Positions 9,173-18,151 of a DNA stretch of 56,991 nucleotides are shown piece after piece (the first letter of the stretch is position 1; every line of letters begins with the position of its first letter). The stretch spans positions 1 through 56,991 of the forward strand of contig CACHJY010000007.1 in assembly GCA_902580265.1 (NCBI GenBank), given 5' to 3'. The notes under the pieces are model-generated. The model saw nothing but the letters and a program-made list of their open reading frames with translations. It did not search any database and had not been told where the DNA came from. The translations under genes and the position numbers were made by a program. Origin of the DNA: an uncultured Alphaproteobacteria bacterium. Its GTDB lineage: Bacteria; Pseudomonadota; Alphaproteobacteria; Rhodobacterales; Rhodobacteraceae.

Positions 9173-11017
9173 TTATTTTAAAGCACCCTGATCCTTTAAA
9201 TCATTATATTTATCAGAATTCATCCACCAGGTATCAAGAACACCAATATCATATGGTGGTAAGTTGTTAGGATGCTCATACATATCAAAATAAGCAATTG
9301 TGTGTTTATTCTTAAACCACTGAGGTACCCAGATAACCTTATTTCTTAAAACTCTATCTAATGCTCTTATTGCAAATCCTAATTCTTCTCTAGACTTTGC
9401 CGCTCTTACTTCTTTAATTATTGCATCAACACCCTGATCATTAATGCCTGTTAAGTTAAAAATGGAAAAATCAGCAGACTCAGATCCGAAATATTGCTCT
9501 AGCTCAGACCCTGGAGTTAATTGGGTGCTCAAAAAACCTACCAGTATATCAAAATCAAATTTCCTACGCCTATCTGTCATCTGCGCGTTATCAATTTTTA
9601 TATTTGCGGCATTGATACCTAGCTTTTTTAAATTTTCAATATAGGGGTTAATTATGCGGTCAAATGCCTGACTATCGTTTAGTATCTCAACGTCAAGTGT
9701 TTTACCTTCAGCGTTTCTTCGCAAACCATCGTCACCAACCTCCCAACCTGCAACATCCAATAATTCAGATGCTTGCCTTAAGTTTTTTCGATCAAGTTGT
9801 TTTAATGAAGATTTAGGGAATGTAAAAACTTCTTCACTAAAGTTATTTGCATCTAGGATGGACTTATATTTGTTAAGAATTTCTAGCTCTCGATTTATTG
9901 GCATTCCTGAAGCCTTGAGTTCACTATTATCCCAAAATGAATTTATCCGCTCATAGAGACCATAAAAAAGAGTGCTATTAGACCATTCAAAATTAAACAT
10001 TAATCCAATGGCTTTTCTAACCTTAATATCTTGAAATTTTTCTCGTCTCAAATTGAGAACGAATGATTGGCCCGAAGATAAATTTCCATCTGGAAGTGTT
10101 GTTTTCTTAACCCAATTCTTTTCCAATGCAGGAAAATCATAACCAGTGGCCCATATTTTTGAAGATGCTTCATTTCTGAAAGTATATACCCCAGCTTTAA
10201 AACCTTCGAACGCCGAATTATAATCTGCAAAGTATTCAATTCTAAATTGATCAAAGTTGTATCGACCTTTATTAATTGGGAGATCATTACCCCAATAGTC
10301 TGGATTTTTTTTGTATATAATCTGTTTACCGACATCTACTTTATCCAAGATGTATGGTCCTGAACCTAAAGCAGGAGTTAATGTTGATGCCTCAAAATCC
10401 ACTTTATTATCTGTAAAGTATTTTTCCGAAAAAATCGGCAAACCACCGACCGTATTAATTAAATCTCTTTTTGGCACGTCGTCATTGAAAATAAATTTTA
10501 TTTTAAGATCAGAAATAAGTTCTGCAGTTTTAATATCTTTTTTCAAAACTGCTCTAAAAGAAGGAAGACCTTTTTCTTTTAGCAAGTTATAGGAAAAGAG
10601 TACATCTTTAGCTGTTAAGGGCGATCCATCAGAAAATAATACTTCACTCCTGAGCGTAAAAATAACCCATGAACGATCCTCTGGATATTCAATCTCCTTT
10701 GCAACTAATCCGTACACTGAGTCTATCTCATCAGATGTACCCTCCAGTAGGCTTTCAAAAAATATTGAAGAGTATGCTCCTGCTCTTCCCTTTCTTGTGT
10801 ACGGATGCATTGAGTCAAATGATCCAAACGCCCAAAAAGAAATTCCTCCCCCTTTTGGGGCATCTGGGTTTACGTAAGATAAATGTTTAAAGTCTTTTTC
10901 ATACTTTAAATCTCCAAAAGTTGAAATACCGTGAGATATAATATTATTTTGTGCCATAGAAACACTTGTTGTGAGGAAGAAAAACAGCACCGTTATAAAA
11001 GATTTGAGTTTATCCAT
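9173..11017 (-). CDS. yejA: periplasmic peptide-binding protein, YejA type
   Basis: A 614-residue extracellular solute-binding protein of the SBP_bac_5 family. A signal peptide is visible at residues 1-22 with probable cleavage after SMA. The mature start contains HGISTFGDLKYEKDFKHLSY and NPDAPKGGG, which are standard in YejA homologues. It captures oligopeptides for the YejBEF complex. It is the first gene of the minus-strand unit; the promoter probably lies in the 89-bp gap before the divergent rhodanese gene. Confidence 0.92.
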   Translation of the reverse strand: MDKLKSFITVLFFFLTTSVSMAQNNIISHGISTFGDLKYEKDFKHLSYVNPDAPKGGGISFWAFGSFDSMHPYTRKGRAGAYSSIFFESLLEGTSDEIDSVYGLVAKEIEYPEDRSWVIFTLRSEVLFSDGSPLTAKDVLFSYNLLKEKGLPSFRAVLKKDIKTAELISDLKIKFIFNDDVPKRDLINTVGGLPIFSEKYFTDNKVDFEASTLTPALGSGPYILDKVDVGKQIIYKKNPDYWGNDLPINKGRYNFDQFRIEYFADYNSAFEGFKAGVYTFRNEASSKIWATGYDFPALEKNWVKKTTLPDGNLSSGQSFVLNLRREKFQDIKVRKAIGLMFNFEWSNSTLFYGLYERINSFWDNSELKASGMPINRELEILNKYKSILDANNFSEEVFTFPKSSLKQLDRKNLRQASELLDVAGWEVGDDGLRRNAEGKTLDVEILNDSQAFDRIINPYIENLKKLGINAANIKIDNAQMTDRRRKFDFDILVGFLSTQLTPGSELEQYFGSESADFSIFNLTGINDQGVDAIIKEVRAAKSREELGFAIRALDRVLRNKVIWVPQWFKNKHTIAYFDMYEHPNNLPPYDIGVLDTWWMNSDKYNDLKDQGALK

Positions 11018-11106
11018 TGAAATATTTCCTGTATAGATATCTAGTATTCTGTAATTATTTTAGAATATAGTCGTAATGTAAATGGATTCCAACTGTTCGT
11101 ATTTAA

Positions 11107-11523
11107 ATGAAACTTAATCATGGCATATCATTTTTACTTTTGTCTATCTTCATCTTTACTGGTTTCAGTTACGCTGAAATAAAAAATATAGAAAGCAATG
11201 AAATTAAGAGGCTTATGTCGCTAGGCATTCCGCTTGTTGATGTAAGACGTAAAGATGAGTGGATTTCTACAGGTGTAATTAAGAACAGTTATCAGCATAC
11301 GTTTTTTGACAAAGATGGGAAATACGACCTAAAAAGTTTTATTGACCAAATTAAACGGATTTCCAACTACGAAAAGGGTATCATTCTCTTTTGTAGAACC
11401 GGAAGACGAACCACCGCAATCGCACAAGCGTTAGAAAAAACAAATGATTTTCCTAATATTTATAATACAAAAGGAATAAAGGAGTGGTTTTTAAAGGGAA
11501 ACAAAACTGTAAAATATCAATAA
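11107..11523 (+). CDS. rhodanese-like domain protein, exported
   Basis: A 138-residue protein with an N-terminal hydrophobic signal (residues about 5-22, ending FSYA) and one rhodanese domain. VDVRRKDEW is the CH2A-type motif, and the active-site loop is FCRTGRRT with its Cys near residue 97. Single-domain periplasmic rhodaneses handle sulfane sulfur or act as redox partners; the substrate is unknown. It is transcribed divergently from yejA and convergent with the monooxygenase gene at 11558. No partner gene accompanies it. Confidence 0.87.
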   Translation: MKLNHGISFLLLSIFIFTGFSYAEIKNIESNEIKRLMSLGIPLVDVRRKDEWISTGVIKNSYQHTFFDKDGKYDLKSFIDQIKRISNYEKGIILFCRTGRRTTAIAQALEKTNDFPNIYNTKGIKEWFLKGNKTVKYQ

Positions 11524-11557
11524 AATCATTGTTTTGCTTTATACTATTAAAGCACTG

Positions 11558-13027
11558 TTAAATTTTGTACAATTCGTTGAAATAATTCAGTAGTAATTTG
11601 ACTTCCTTTTTTGACGAAGCGCTGCCAAAAATATATTTATCTGGTCGAATGATTACCGCTTCTTTTTTGCTTTTTGCAATCCAGTTTCTTAAAGATCCTT
11701 TAGCGATTTTTTTAATCAATATTTTTTTATCAATATTAACATCGCAACATGTAGCATCTTTTAAAACTAGTAAGATAAATTTATACCCAAGGCTATCATC
11801 GCTTTTTTTACTATGCTCAGTAAATTGTGGAAAAAGCGTCCCAGATAAAGAGCATTTATAGAAAAAACCTTTTTTTAATCTCGGTTTTGGGAAATCAAAT
11901 AATCGCATGCTTTGTGACCTTACAGATTTCTTAAGCAAGCCTGGGTTAGACATTATCTTGCCTACTTCAGAAGCCAACTTAATAAAAGCAGATACATGCG
12001 GAAACCTTTCTGCTTGATAGTTTATTAAATCATCAGCCGACAGTTTATTGCAGGCATATCCGTTTAAACGCCAAGCCAATGATGCTACGTCACGAATACC
12101 AGCGCACATACCTTGTCCTAGAAAGGGAGGTGAAAGGTGTGCGCTGTCTCCTGCTAAAATTACCCTATTTTTAAACCACTTCTTCTTAAGTATTGATCTA
12201 AATGTATATAATTGGCTACGCTCGATTTTTGCACTTTTCTTTTCTATCCATTTGCCTAGGAATTTCCAGATAGTTTTACTTTTTAAGAACTCGTTTTCAT
12301 TATCACTAGGTAATATTTTGATTTCCCATCTTCTTCTTTTTTTACTTATGTAACAACGCGTAACTGGCCTAACCTTATCACAGTGCTGAACAGTGTAATC
12401 TGGCAAGGTTTTTATGTTTTGGTATCGATTATCAACTTTTAGGTCGAGGACTAAAAACTTTTCTTTCAATCCGTAATCTTTTACTTCTTGCCCTATAAAG
12501 TCGCTAGTATTTGAGTTTGCTCCATCGCAACCAACTAGGTATTTGCTTTGTAGTAAAAGCTCCTTTTTTAAACTCTTGCTATATGATGTCACAGTTACAA
12601 AATCACTATCCTGGTTGATTTTTTGGGCTTCATATCCCAAAAAGCTAACGAAGTTTTTTTCCTTCTCTGCGTTACTCCTCAAGAGTCTTTCAAGCTGAGG
12701 TTGATGAAAATACCAGCTTTTTTGCCAACCAAATTCTCCTATGGAGTCTGATCCTTTTCTTACCATTAAAATATTGTCTTCTTCATCGACAAAATGCATC
12801 CCCTTAGTACCTATTCGTGAGATATTAGAAATTTGCTCACTAAGATTAACCATTTGAAAAATACGCATAACTTCTTCGTCAAAATGTATTGCTCGCGGCA
12901 ATGGGTAAACATCTAAATTCTTATCTATTACCGCAACACTTAGTCCTAATTTTGATAGAAATATCGAAAGTAAGGCGCCAACAGGACCGTAACCAATAAC
13001 AATGCAATCAAAATTCTTTTTCATCAT
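11558..13027 (-). CDS. FAD-dependent aromatic monooxygenase (MhpA-like), copy 1
   Basis: A 489-residue flavoprotein monooxygenase of the PHBH/MhpA fold. FAD motifs are GYGPVG (residues 12-17), the DG motif GCDGANS near 165 and the GD motif LAGDSAHLSPPFLGQGM near 295. Such enzymes hydroxylate phenolic acids with NAD(P)H and oxygen; 3-(3-hydroxyphenyl)propionate hydroxylase is the closest named relative I recognise. It is the last gene of an eight-gene operon, 9 bp after a VOC gene. It is shorter than copy 2 at 16542, and the two differ clearly. The exact substrate is not deducible. Confidence 0.85.
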   Translation of the reverse strand: MMKKNFDCIVIGYGPVGALLSIFLSKLGLSVAVIDKNLDVYPLPRAIHFDEEVMRIFQMVNLSEQISNISRIGTKGMHFVDEEDNILMVRKGSDSIGEFGWQKSWYFHQPQLERLLRSNAEKEKNFVSFLGYEAQKINQDSDFVTVTSYSKSLKKELLLQSKYLVGCDGANSNTSDFIGQEVKDYGLKEKFLVLDLKVDNRYQNIKTLPDYTVQHCDKVRPVTRCYISKKRRRWEIKILPSDNENEFLKSKTIWKFLGKWIEKKSAKIERSQLYTFRSILKKKWFKNRVILAGDSAHLSPPFLGQGMCAGIRDVASLAWRLNGYACNKLSADDLINYQAERFPHVSAFIKLASEVGKIMSNPGLLKKSVRSQSMRLFDFPKPRLKKGFFYKCSLSGTLFPQFTEHSKKSDDSLGYKFILLVLKDATCCDVNIDKKILIKKIAKGSLRNWIAKSKKEAVIIRPDKYIFGSASSKKEVKLLLNYFNELYKI

Positions 13028-13036
13028 GTATTTTAA

Positions 13037-13585
13037 TTAAATTTCTTCTGCCTTTTTGTCAGGTACCTTTTTACCATTTTCCATTATATAGCAACCAGCG
13101 TTGTCTATCTCTGCCATTTCACAAAAAATTTCTATGCGGTGTTTATCCGGATCTAAAACGTAAAAACTCCAGTTTTCTCCCCACGTTCCATCGCCTTTAG
13201 ATTGATACGCACTATGAAGAACGGGTCCCCTCACAATTTCTAGTGACATTTCTTTCGCTCTTTCTAAATACATGTCAAAACTTTTTTTATTTGGACATTC
13301 GAATGCATAATGATGAATTCCGGCAGGACCAGAATTAAATATTTTTTCTGGATAGTCTCTCTTTGGATCATGAGTTAGTACTAGATCATGATGTTGCTTA
13401 CCTAGTCTCATAAACGCCATTTCGAAGGGTATGGCGGGATTTTCATTGGCATAATGCCTTTCTGAGAGCTTTAATCCTAGAAAGTCTCTATAAAACTTTA
13501 GAGAAACGTCTACATTACTAACTTCGAGAGAAACATGTTGACACTTAATGACCTTCAATGAGTCCATTATTTCTTCATTTTTCAT
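13037..13585 (-). CDS. VOC-family protein, probable extradiol dioxygenase-like enzyme, small
   Basis: A 182-residue vicinal-oxygen-chelate protein. A candidate metal triad is visible: His in CQHVSLEVS, His in GIHHYAFEC and Glu in HRIEIFCE. The stretch VLDPDKHRIEIF is the usual ending of such domains. It could be an extradiol ring-cleavage dioxygenase or another VOC enzyme. It lies between dctM (20 bp upstream) and monooxygenase copy 1 (9 bp downstream), which favours a role in aromatic breakdown. The ribosome site GGAGGTG lies just before ATG 13585. Confidence 0.82.
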   Translation of the reverse strand: MKNEEIMDSLKVIKCQHVSLEVSNVDVSLKFYRDFLGLKLSERHYANENPAIPFEMAFMRLGKQHHDLVLTHDPKRDYPEKIFNSGPAGIHHYAFECPNKKSFDMYLERAKEMSLEIVRGPVLHSAYQSKGDGTWGENWSFYVLDPDKHRIEIFCEMAEIDNAGCYIMENGKKVPDKKAEEI

Positions 13586-13605
13586 TATAACACCTCCAAA
13601 TTACA

Positions 13606-14925
13606 TCACCCCATGAGGCGAATTAAAAACAAGCTTATACCAGGAAAGATAAACAGTATGCCGACTCTAATAAGGTCGCTTATTAAAAATGGCAAAACTC
13701 CAATAAAGGTATCTGAAATTGGAACATTTTTTGCCATTTTATTAATTATGAAAACATTCAAGCCTACTGGTGGGGTTATTAGTCCCACTTCAACAACGAT
13801 AAGAGTGAGGATACCAAACCAAATTGCAACCTCCTCAATACTCATACCAAAATCTAACTCAATAATGATCGGAAAAAATACGGGTATAGTTAGCAATATC
13901 ATGGCTAAGCTATCCATAAGACAACCTAAAAGAATGTATAGAACTAATATACAAAATACGACTAGATATGGAGAGAGCTCATTACTGATTACAAATTTCG
14001 CCAATTCATTAGTTATTTGGGTAAGTGCAATAAAAGAATTAAAGAACTCAGCCCCTAATAATACTAAAAAAATCATAGCGGATGTAACGGCTGTATCCTT
14101 AATAACATCTATTAAATCACTAAAATTGAAACCTTTGGTAAAAAGTGCCATGATACCGGTACCGGCTGCACCAATTGAAGCACCCTCGGTGGGCGTAAAC
14201 CATCCGAGATAAATACCTCCAATTACAAGAAAAAATATAACAAGTATTTGCCAAACTTGCCCAAATAAATTAAGCCTTTGGCTCCATCCTACATAGCTTG
14301 TGGGTGGACCCGAATCTGGCTTTATCCTTACGAAAATCGCTATTGCTAGCAGATATCCAATTGCGGCTAAAATCCCAGGTACAAAAGCTGCTAAAAACAT
14401 TTTTGCAATATTTTGTTCAGTTAAAATTGAATAGATTATCAAAATAACTGATGGGGGTATCAAAATACCTAAGGTGCCACCAGCAGCCAAGGCCCCAGTA
14501 CTCAAAGATCCAGAATAACCCATTCTACGTAGCTCAGGAAGGGCCACACGACCCATGGTAGCAGCTGTAGCAAGAGATGAACCACATATAGCGCCAAAAC
14601 CAGCACATGCACCGACTGCTGCCATAGCCACCCCACCTCTTCTGTGTCCAAGACAAGCACCAGCAAACCGAAACAGAGATTCACTCATCCCTGCTTTAGA
14701 TGCAAAATTTCCCATAAGTAAAAATAAAGGGATAACAGTGAATGAATAATTTGAAAAAAGATGCCATGCACTAGTCTTTACTTGGGACATAATAGGCAAC
14801 CAACCAGCTATAAAAACTGTTCCTGAACAGCCAACGACTAACATTGCTAAACCAATAGGAACTCTCACAGCCAACAAAGAAAAAAGAATTGGGAAAGCTA
14901 ATATACCGAGGTAAAGTCTATCCAT
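13606..14925 (-). CDS. dctM: TRAP transporter large permease (DctM)
   Basis: A 439-residue membrane protein with about 12 helices. VPIGLAMLVVGCSG near the start and the GAICGSSLATAATMGRVALPE stretch are DctM family hallmarks, as are the LGILIPPSVILIIYS and TEGASIGAAGTG segments. With DctQ and DctP it forms a sodium-driven importer of organic acids. It starts 12 bp after dctQ. The neighbouring monooxygenases suggest an aromatic or related carboxylate as substrate, which is an inference from context. Confidence 0.93.
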   Translation of the reverse strand: MDRLYLGILAFPILFSLLAVRVPIGLAMLVVGCSGTVFIAGWLPIMSQVKTSAWHLFSNYSFTVIPLFLLMGNFASKAGMSESLFRFAGACLGHRRGGVAMAAVGACAGFGAICGSSLATAATMGRVALPELRRMGYSGSLSTGALAAGGTLGILIPPSVILIIYSILTEQNIAKMFLAAFVPGILAAIGYLLAIAIFVRIKPDSGPPTSYVGWSQRLNLFGQVWQILVIFFLVIGGIYLGWFTPTEGASIGAAGTGIMALFTKGFNFSDLIDVIKDTAVTSAMIFLVLLGAEFFNSFIALTQITNELAKFVISNELSPYLVVFCILVLYILLGCLMDSLAMILLTIPVFFPIIIELDFGMSIEEVAIWFGILTLIVVEVGLITPPVGLNVFIINKMAKNVPISDTFIGVLPFLISDLIRVGILFIFPGISLFLIRLMG

Positions 14926-14937
14926 GATAAATATTTT

Positions 14938-15471
14938 CTATTTTAAAGCCGAGTTGAAAAATATTATTGATGTATAAAGGCAGGTTATTGATAGAATACC
15001 AAAAGAAATAACCGCTGGAACAAATGGAATCCAAACGGGAATTTGAAGCAACATCGTTTGCTCATTGTACTTGTACATGTCTAAGGCTCCGTAAACCATT
15101 CTCCATGTAAAAAAAGAGGCTACTAAAAAAAACAAAAAAGCTCCAAGCCCATTTAAGCTGTTTTTAATTTTGTTTGAGAAATTTATTGTAAAAAAATCTA
15201 CAATAACGTTCCCATTCTTAAATTGACAAAGCGGCAAAAATGAAAACATCGCAACCGCACATCCCATTTCAACGAGTTCAAAGTCTCCTGTAAGAGGCTT
15301 ACCGAACATTGTTCTCCCTGCTATAGAAATGAAATTTATCAGTACTATTACGACAAGTACTATACCTCCACAAATTGCAAGATAAGTTACAATAATAAGT
15401 AAAAAGCGCCCAAAAATATCATTTGGGCGCTCTGTTTCTTCAATATCTAACGATGTGTTTTTACTTATCAT
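14938..15471 (-). CDS. dctQ: TRAP transporter small permease (DctQ)
   Basis: A 177-residue protein with four membrane helices (about 25-50, 70-90, 105-125, 145-170), the normal size and layout of TRAP small permeases. Its start overlaps the end of dctP by 11 bp. Codons about 14-23 contain a strong hairpin followed by five T residues (see the separate entry at 15401), which may reduce transcription into dctQM. It pairs with DctM in the inner membrane. Confidence 0.88.
   Translation of the reverse strand: MISKNTSLDIEETERPNDIFGRFLLIIVTYLAICGGIVLVVIVLINFISIAGRTMFGKPLTGDFELVEMGCAVAMFSFLPLCQFKNGNVIVDFFTINFSNKIKNSLNGLGAFLFFLVASFFTWRMVYGALDMYKYNEQTMLLQIPVWIPFVPAVISFGILSITCLYTSIIFFNSALK
15401..15431 (-). 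terminator. terminator-like hairpin inside the 5' end of dctQ
   Basis: On the minus strand a perfect 10-bp stem AGCGCCCAAA / TTTGGGCGCT (plus-strand arms 15422-15431 and 15405-15414) encloses a 7-nt loop and runs directly into TTTTT. The GC-rich stem with a U tract is the form of an intrinsic terminator. It begins about 30 nt after the dctP stop codon and lies in the coding sequence of dctQ, where it encodes part of ERPNDIFGRFLL. It probably lets dctP be expressed above dctQM. Activity has not been shown. Confidence 0.65.
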
Positions 15472-16489
15472 ATTTTGAAATTAAATCTTTCGCAGTTTTA
15501 ACAAGCATTGCACCATCTAAGCCCCGATCATTAGCAGATTTAATCCAATCCTTTTCAAGAACTTCACCAGCTGCTTTCATTTCCGCAAGAGGGCCTCCTG
15601 ATAGAGAATGTATGGTTCCGCCAGCATCTAATGCTAACTTCCTAGCTGGAACTTCGAAACCGTCCCAAAGCTGTCCGGCCAGTTTTGCAAGGGCAAGACC
15701 AGCATTATTATCGATAACCTTTTTATGCTCATCACTCAAAGACTCATATTTCGCTTTATTCATTAGAAACAAAAATGGGGTTGTGTATAGACCTCTAGAA
15801 CCCGAAACTGTTGTATGTGCTTTTGTAAGCTCGTGAAGTTTAAAAGAGGGCATAATTTCCCAAGGCACAACCATTCCATCGATCACACCCTTGGATAGTG
15901 CTCCAGCGACTGCAGGAACAGGCATTCCAACCGGCGTTGCTCCTAAGCCCTCTAACATTTTGGTAATCACTCTTGTAGGACCACGCATCTTCATGCCATT
16001 TAAATCAGCTGCAGACTTTATAACTTTTTCCTTAGTATGAATTTTTCCAGGAGCATGACAAAAAACGGCTAAAACCTTATAATCTTTAAGATCAGAAGCA
16101 GCTACAGTGTCTACGTATTCTTGAAGTGCTTGAGATGTCGCCTCAGCAGACGCAGGCATAAACGGCAATTCAAACGCTTCCAAGTGTGGAAATCTTCCTG
16201 GTGTATAACCGGCAACAGTCCAAACGATATCTACCACGCCGTCTCTTACTTGATCAACAAGTTGAGGTGGTTTCCCACCAAGCTGCATCGCAGGATATAT
16301 CTCAACTTTTATTTCTCCATTTGATTCCGCTAATACCTTTTCACTCCACGGCTTAACAAATTTTGCGTTAGAATTGGCAGGCATTGGTGGAAATGAATGG
16401 AACTTTAGTACAACTTCTCCCGCATACGCAGATATTGAAAGAAATAATACAGAAGCAGATGCAACTAAAAATCTTAAAAATAATTTCAT
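15461..16489 (-). CDS. dctP: TRAP transporter substrate-binding protein (DctP)
   Basis: A 342-residue periplasmic binding protein. The signal peptide covers residues 1-23 with cleavage after AYA. The mature protein starts GEVVLKFHSFPP, and the conserved MKMRGPTRVI region with the substrate-carboxylate Arg lies near residue 160. A strong ribosome site GGAGGAG precedes ATG 16489. It delivers the substrate to DctQM. The 52-bp gap to the preceding monooxygenase gene is the widest in the operon and could hold an extra promoter. Confidence 0.93.
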   Translation of the reverse strand: MKLFLRFLVASASVLFLSISAYAGEVVLKFHSFPPMPANSNAKFVKPWSEKVLAESNGEIKVEIYPAMQLGGKPPQLVDQVRDGVVDIVWTVAGYTPGRFPHLEAFELPFMPASAEATSQALQEYVDTVAASDLKDYKVLAVFCHAPGKIHTKEKVIKSAADLNGMKMRGPTRVITKMLEGLGATPVGMPVPAVAGALSKGVIDGMVVPWEIMPSFKLHELTKAHTTVSGSRGLYTTPFLFLMNKAKYESLSDEHKKVIDNNAGLALAKLAGQLWDGFEVPARKLALDAGGTIHSLSGGPLAEMKAAGEVLEKDWIKSANDRGLDGAMLVKTAKDLISKYDK

Positions 16490-16541
16490 TTAACTCCTCC
16501 ACAGATGTTAATAATTTGTAAATTTATAGTAACTATACACT

Positions 16542-18134
16542 CTAAAAACTAAATATCTCGTTATTATTAAATAAATTTGATAAATAATGAAGATTATTTT
16601 TTTTATAGATTGCAGAGATTAATTTATCAGGTCGGATTAAAAGGACACTATTCTCCGGCACCCTAAAGTCCGTTTTTTCTAGAAGATTATTATAATCTCG
16701 AACAATCTTATGCCTACTTGGAAAAATCATGCATGATTGGTCCAATAAAACAACAACCTTACAAGTTTTTGAGAGATTATTAAGATGTTTCTCCAGACTG
16801 ATGTAAATCTCGTGGTTTTTGATGTAGCAAACCAAAGAAAATTTGTTGCCCAAAACCTCATCCAAATTATACAAAATTCCTGTTTTATCTTGAACTAAGG
16901 GTTGTGGAAATAATGTTCCAATTAATTTTTTTTCATATCTTGTCTCTTTCCCGTGAAAAAAAACAAATCCCGTATTTATTTTAGGTTTGGGTCGATACTT
17001 CATTTGAGACACATAACTAAGCAGCGTTTTATTTATCTTGATGAGCCTAAAAAAAGATGCATTAAAGAAAGAAGCAAAGCTGTTTTTTGGCATCATTATT
17101 TTACCCATTCGTATCGCCAAATTAATTAGAGCCCAGCAATGTTCTCTTCTTTCCAGAAAATAGGTTTCTAGTATATCATTCGATTTTGGTTTTTTTATAG
17201 CTAACGCTAACTTCCAACCCAAGTTCCCTACATCTCTAATTCCGCTATTCATTCCCTGACCAGCGAAGGGCGGAGACAAATGCGCTGCGTCACCTGCAAT
17301 AAACACAGATTTTCTTTTCCATTCTGAACAGATTAATGCGTGAAACTGATATACCTTTGATCTTCTAATCTTTGCTTTTCCATCTACTCCGACACTTGCT
17401 AAAAGCCTTCTTGTAAAATCTTCACTTAACTTTTCAGATCTCTCTCCATCATTTAATTTAAACTCATATCTCCTTATACCATTAGGCCCAGGTAAAGTTA
17501 TGGATGGACGCTTAGGGTTACAATACACCTGCGTATGCCTAAAAAAATTTCTGGTTTTATATATATCAACAACTAACCATTTTTGATTGAAAGTACTACC
17601 TTTCATTACCGCGCCAATAAGGTCTCTAACAGTCGACTGTCCGCCATCACAACCTACGAGATACCGTCCCAAAAAGCTTTTTTTTATCCCTTCGCTATCC
17701 TCAAAATTTGCGATAACACGATTGGTCTCGTTTTTTACAGAAACTAGCGTATGCGAAAAATTAACATCGATATTTTTTTTATTCTCCAGATATTTTCTCA
17801 ATGTGCTTTCAAAAGTCGGTTGATCAAAAGCATTTCGTTTAAAAAAGCCATTTTCACGTGAATTGGGCTCAACTTTCAAAAAAAGCTTACCTTTTGCATC
17901 GTAGTAATGAGATCCATAATTTTGTGAAACATTTTTTAAAACAGCCTGATGCAACAAGAAGCTTTGCAGAACTCGAAGAGACTCATCATCTATAGATACC
18001 GCTCGTGGTTCATTGATAGTACTCTCATTCCTTTCAAAAATACCAACCTTAATGCCATAGTTGGCAAGCAAGCCAGCTAAAACGAGACCGGAAGGACCCA
18101 TTCCAACAATAATTACATCAAAATTTTTCTTCAC
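16542..18134 (-). CDS. FAD-dependent aromatic monooxygenase (MhpA-like), copy 2
   Basis: A 530-residue flavoprotein hydroxylase. FAD motifs are GMGPSG (residues 11-16), GCDGGQSTVRD near 163 and AGDAAHLSPPFAGQGM near 285. Length and motifs fit 3-(3-hydroxyphenyl)propionate/3-hydroxycinnamate hydroxylases, with a C-terminal thioredoxin-like region ending in VLLIRPDKLI. It lies 17 bp after the FAH-family gene. With the second monooxygenase at 11558 it suggests two hydroxylation steps or two substrates. Substrate identity is not readable. Confidence 0.86.
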   Translation of the reverse strand: MKKNFDVIIVGMGPSGLVLAGLLANYGIKVGIFERNESTINEPRAVSIDDESLRVLQSFLLHQAVLKNVSQNYGSHYYDAKGKLFLKVEPNSRENGFFKRNAFDQPTFESTLRKYLENKKNIDVNFSHTLVSVKNETNRVIANFEDSEGIKKSFLGRYLVGCDGGQSTVRDLIGAVMKGSTFNQKWLVVDIYKTRNFFRHTQVYCNPKRPSITLPGPNGIRRYEFKLNDGERSEKLSEDFTRRLLASVGVDGKAKIRRSKVYQFHALICSEWKRKSVFIAGDAAHLSPPFAGQGMNSGIRDVGNLGWKLALAIKKPKSNDILETYFLERREHCWALINLAIRMGKIMMPKNSFASFFNASFFRLIKINKTLLSYVSQMKYRPKPKINTGFVFFHGKETRYEKKLIGTLFPQPLVQDKTGILYNLDEVLGNKFSLVCYIKNHEIYISLEKHLNNLSKTCKVVVLLDQSCMIFPSRHKIVRDYNNLLEKTDFRVPENSVLLIRPDKLISAIYKKNNLHYLSNLFNNNEIFSF

Positions 18135-18151
18135 AATAATTTGATAAGCAT

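Noticed and set aside
11535..11554. Stem TGCTTTA/TAAAGCA between the convergent rhodanese and monooxygenase genes
   Set aside because: Only 7 bp, AT-rich, and not followed by a T tract on either strand, so I do not call it a terminator.
13613..14212. A 199-residue plus-strand open frame opposite dctM
   Set aside because: It is the antisense shadow of a highly conserved membrane protein gene, has no ribosome site and no recognisable protein features.
16525..16555. CTATACACTC near 16535, a partial match to the right-end intergenic repeat
   Set aside because: Only about ten bases agree, and the flanks do not. It is likely chance in AT-rich DNA.
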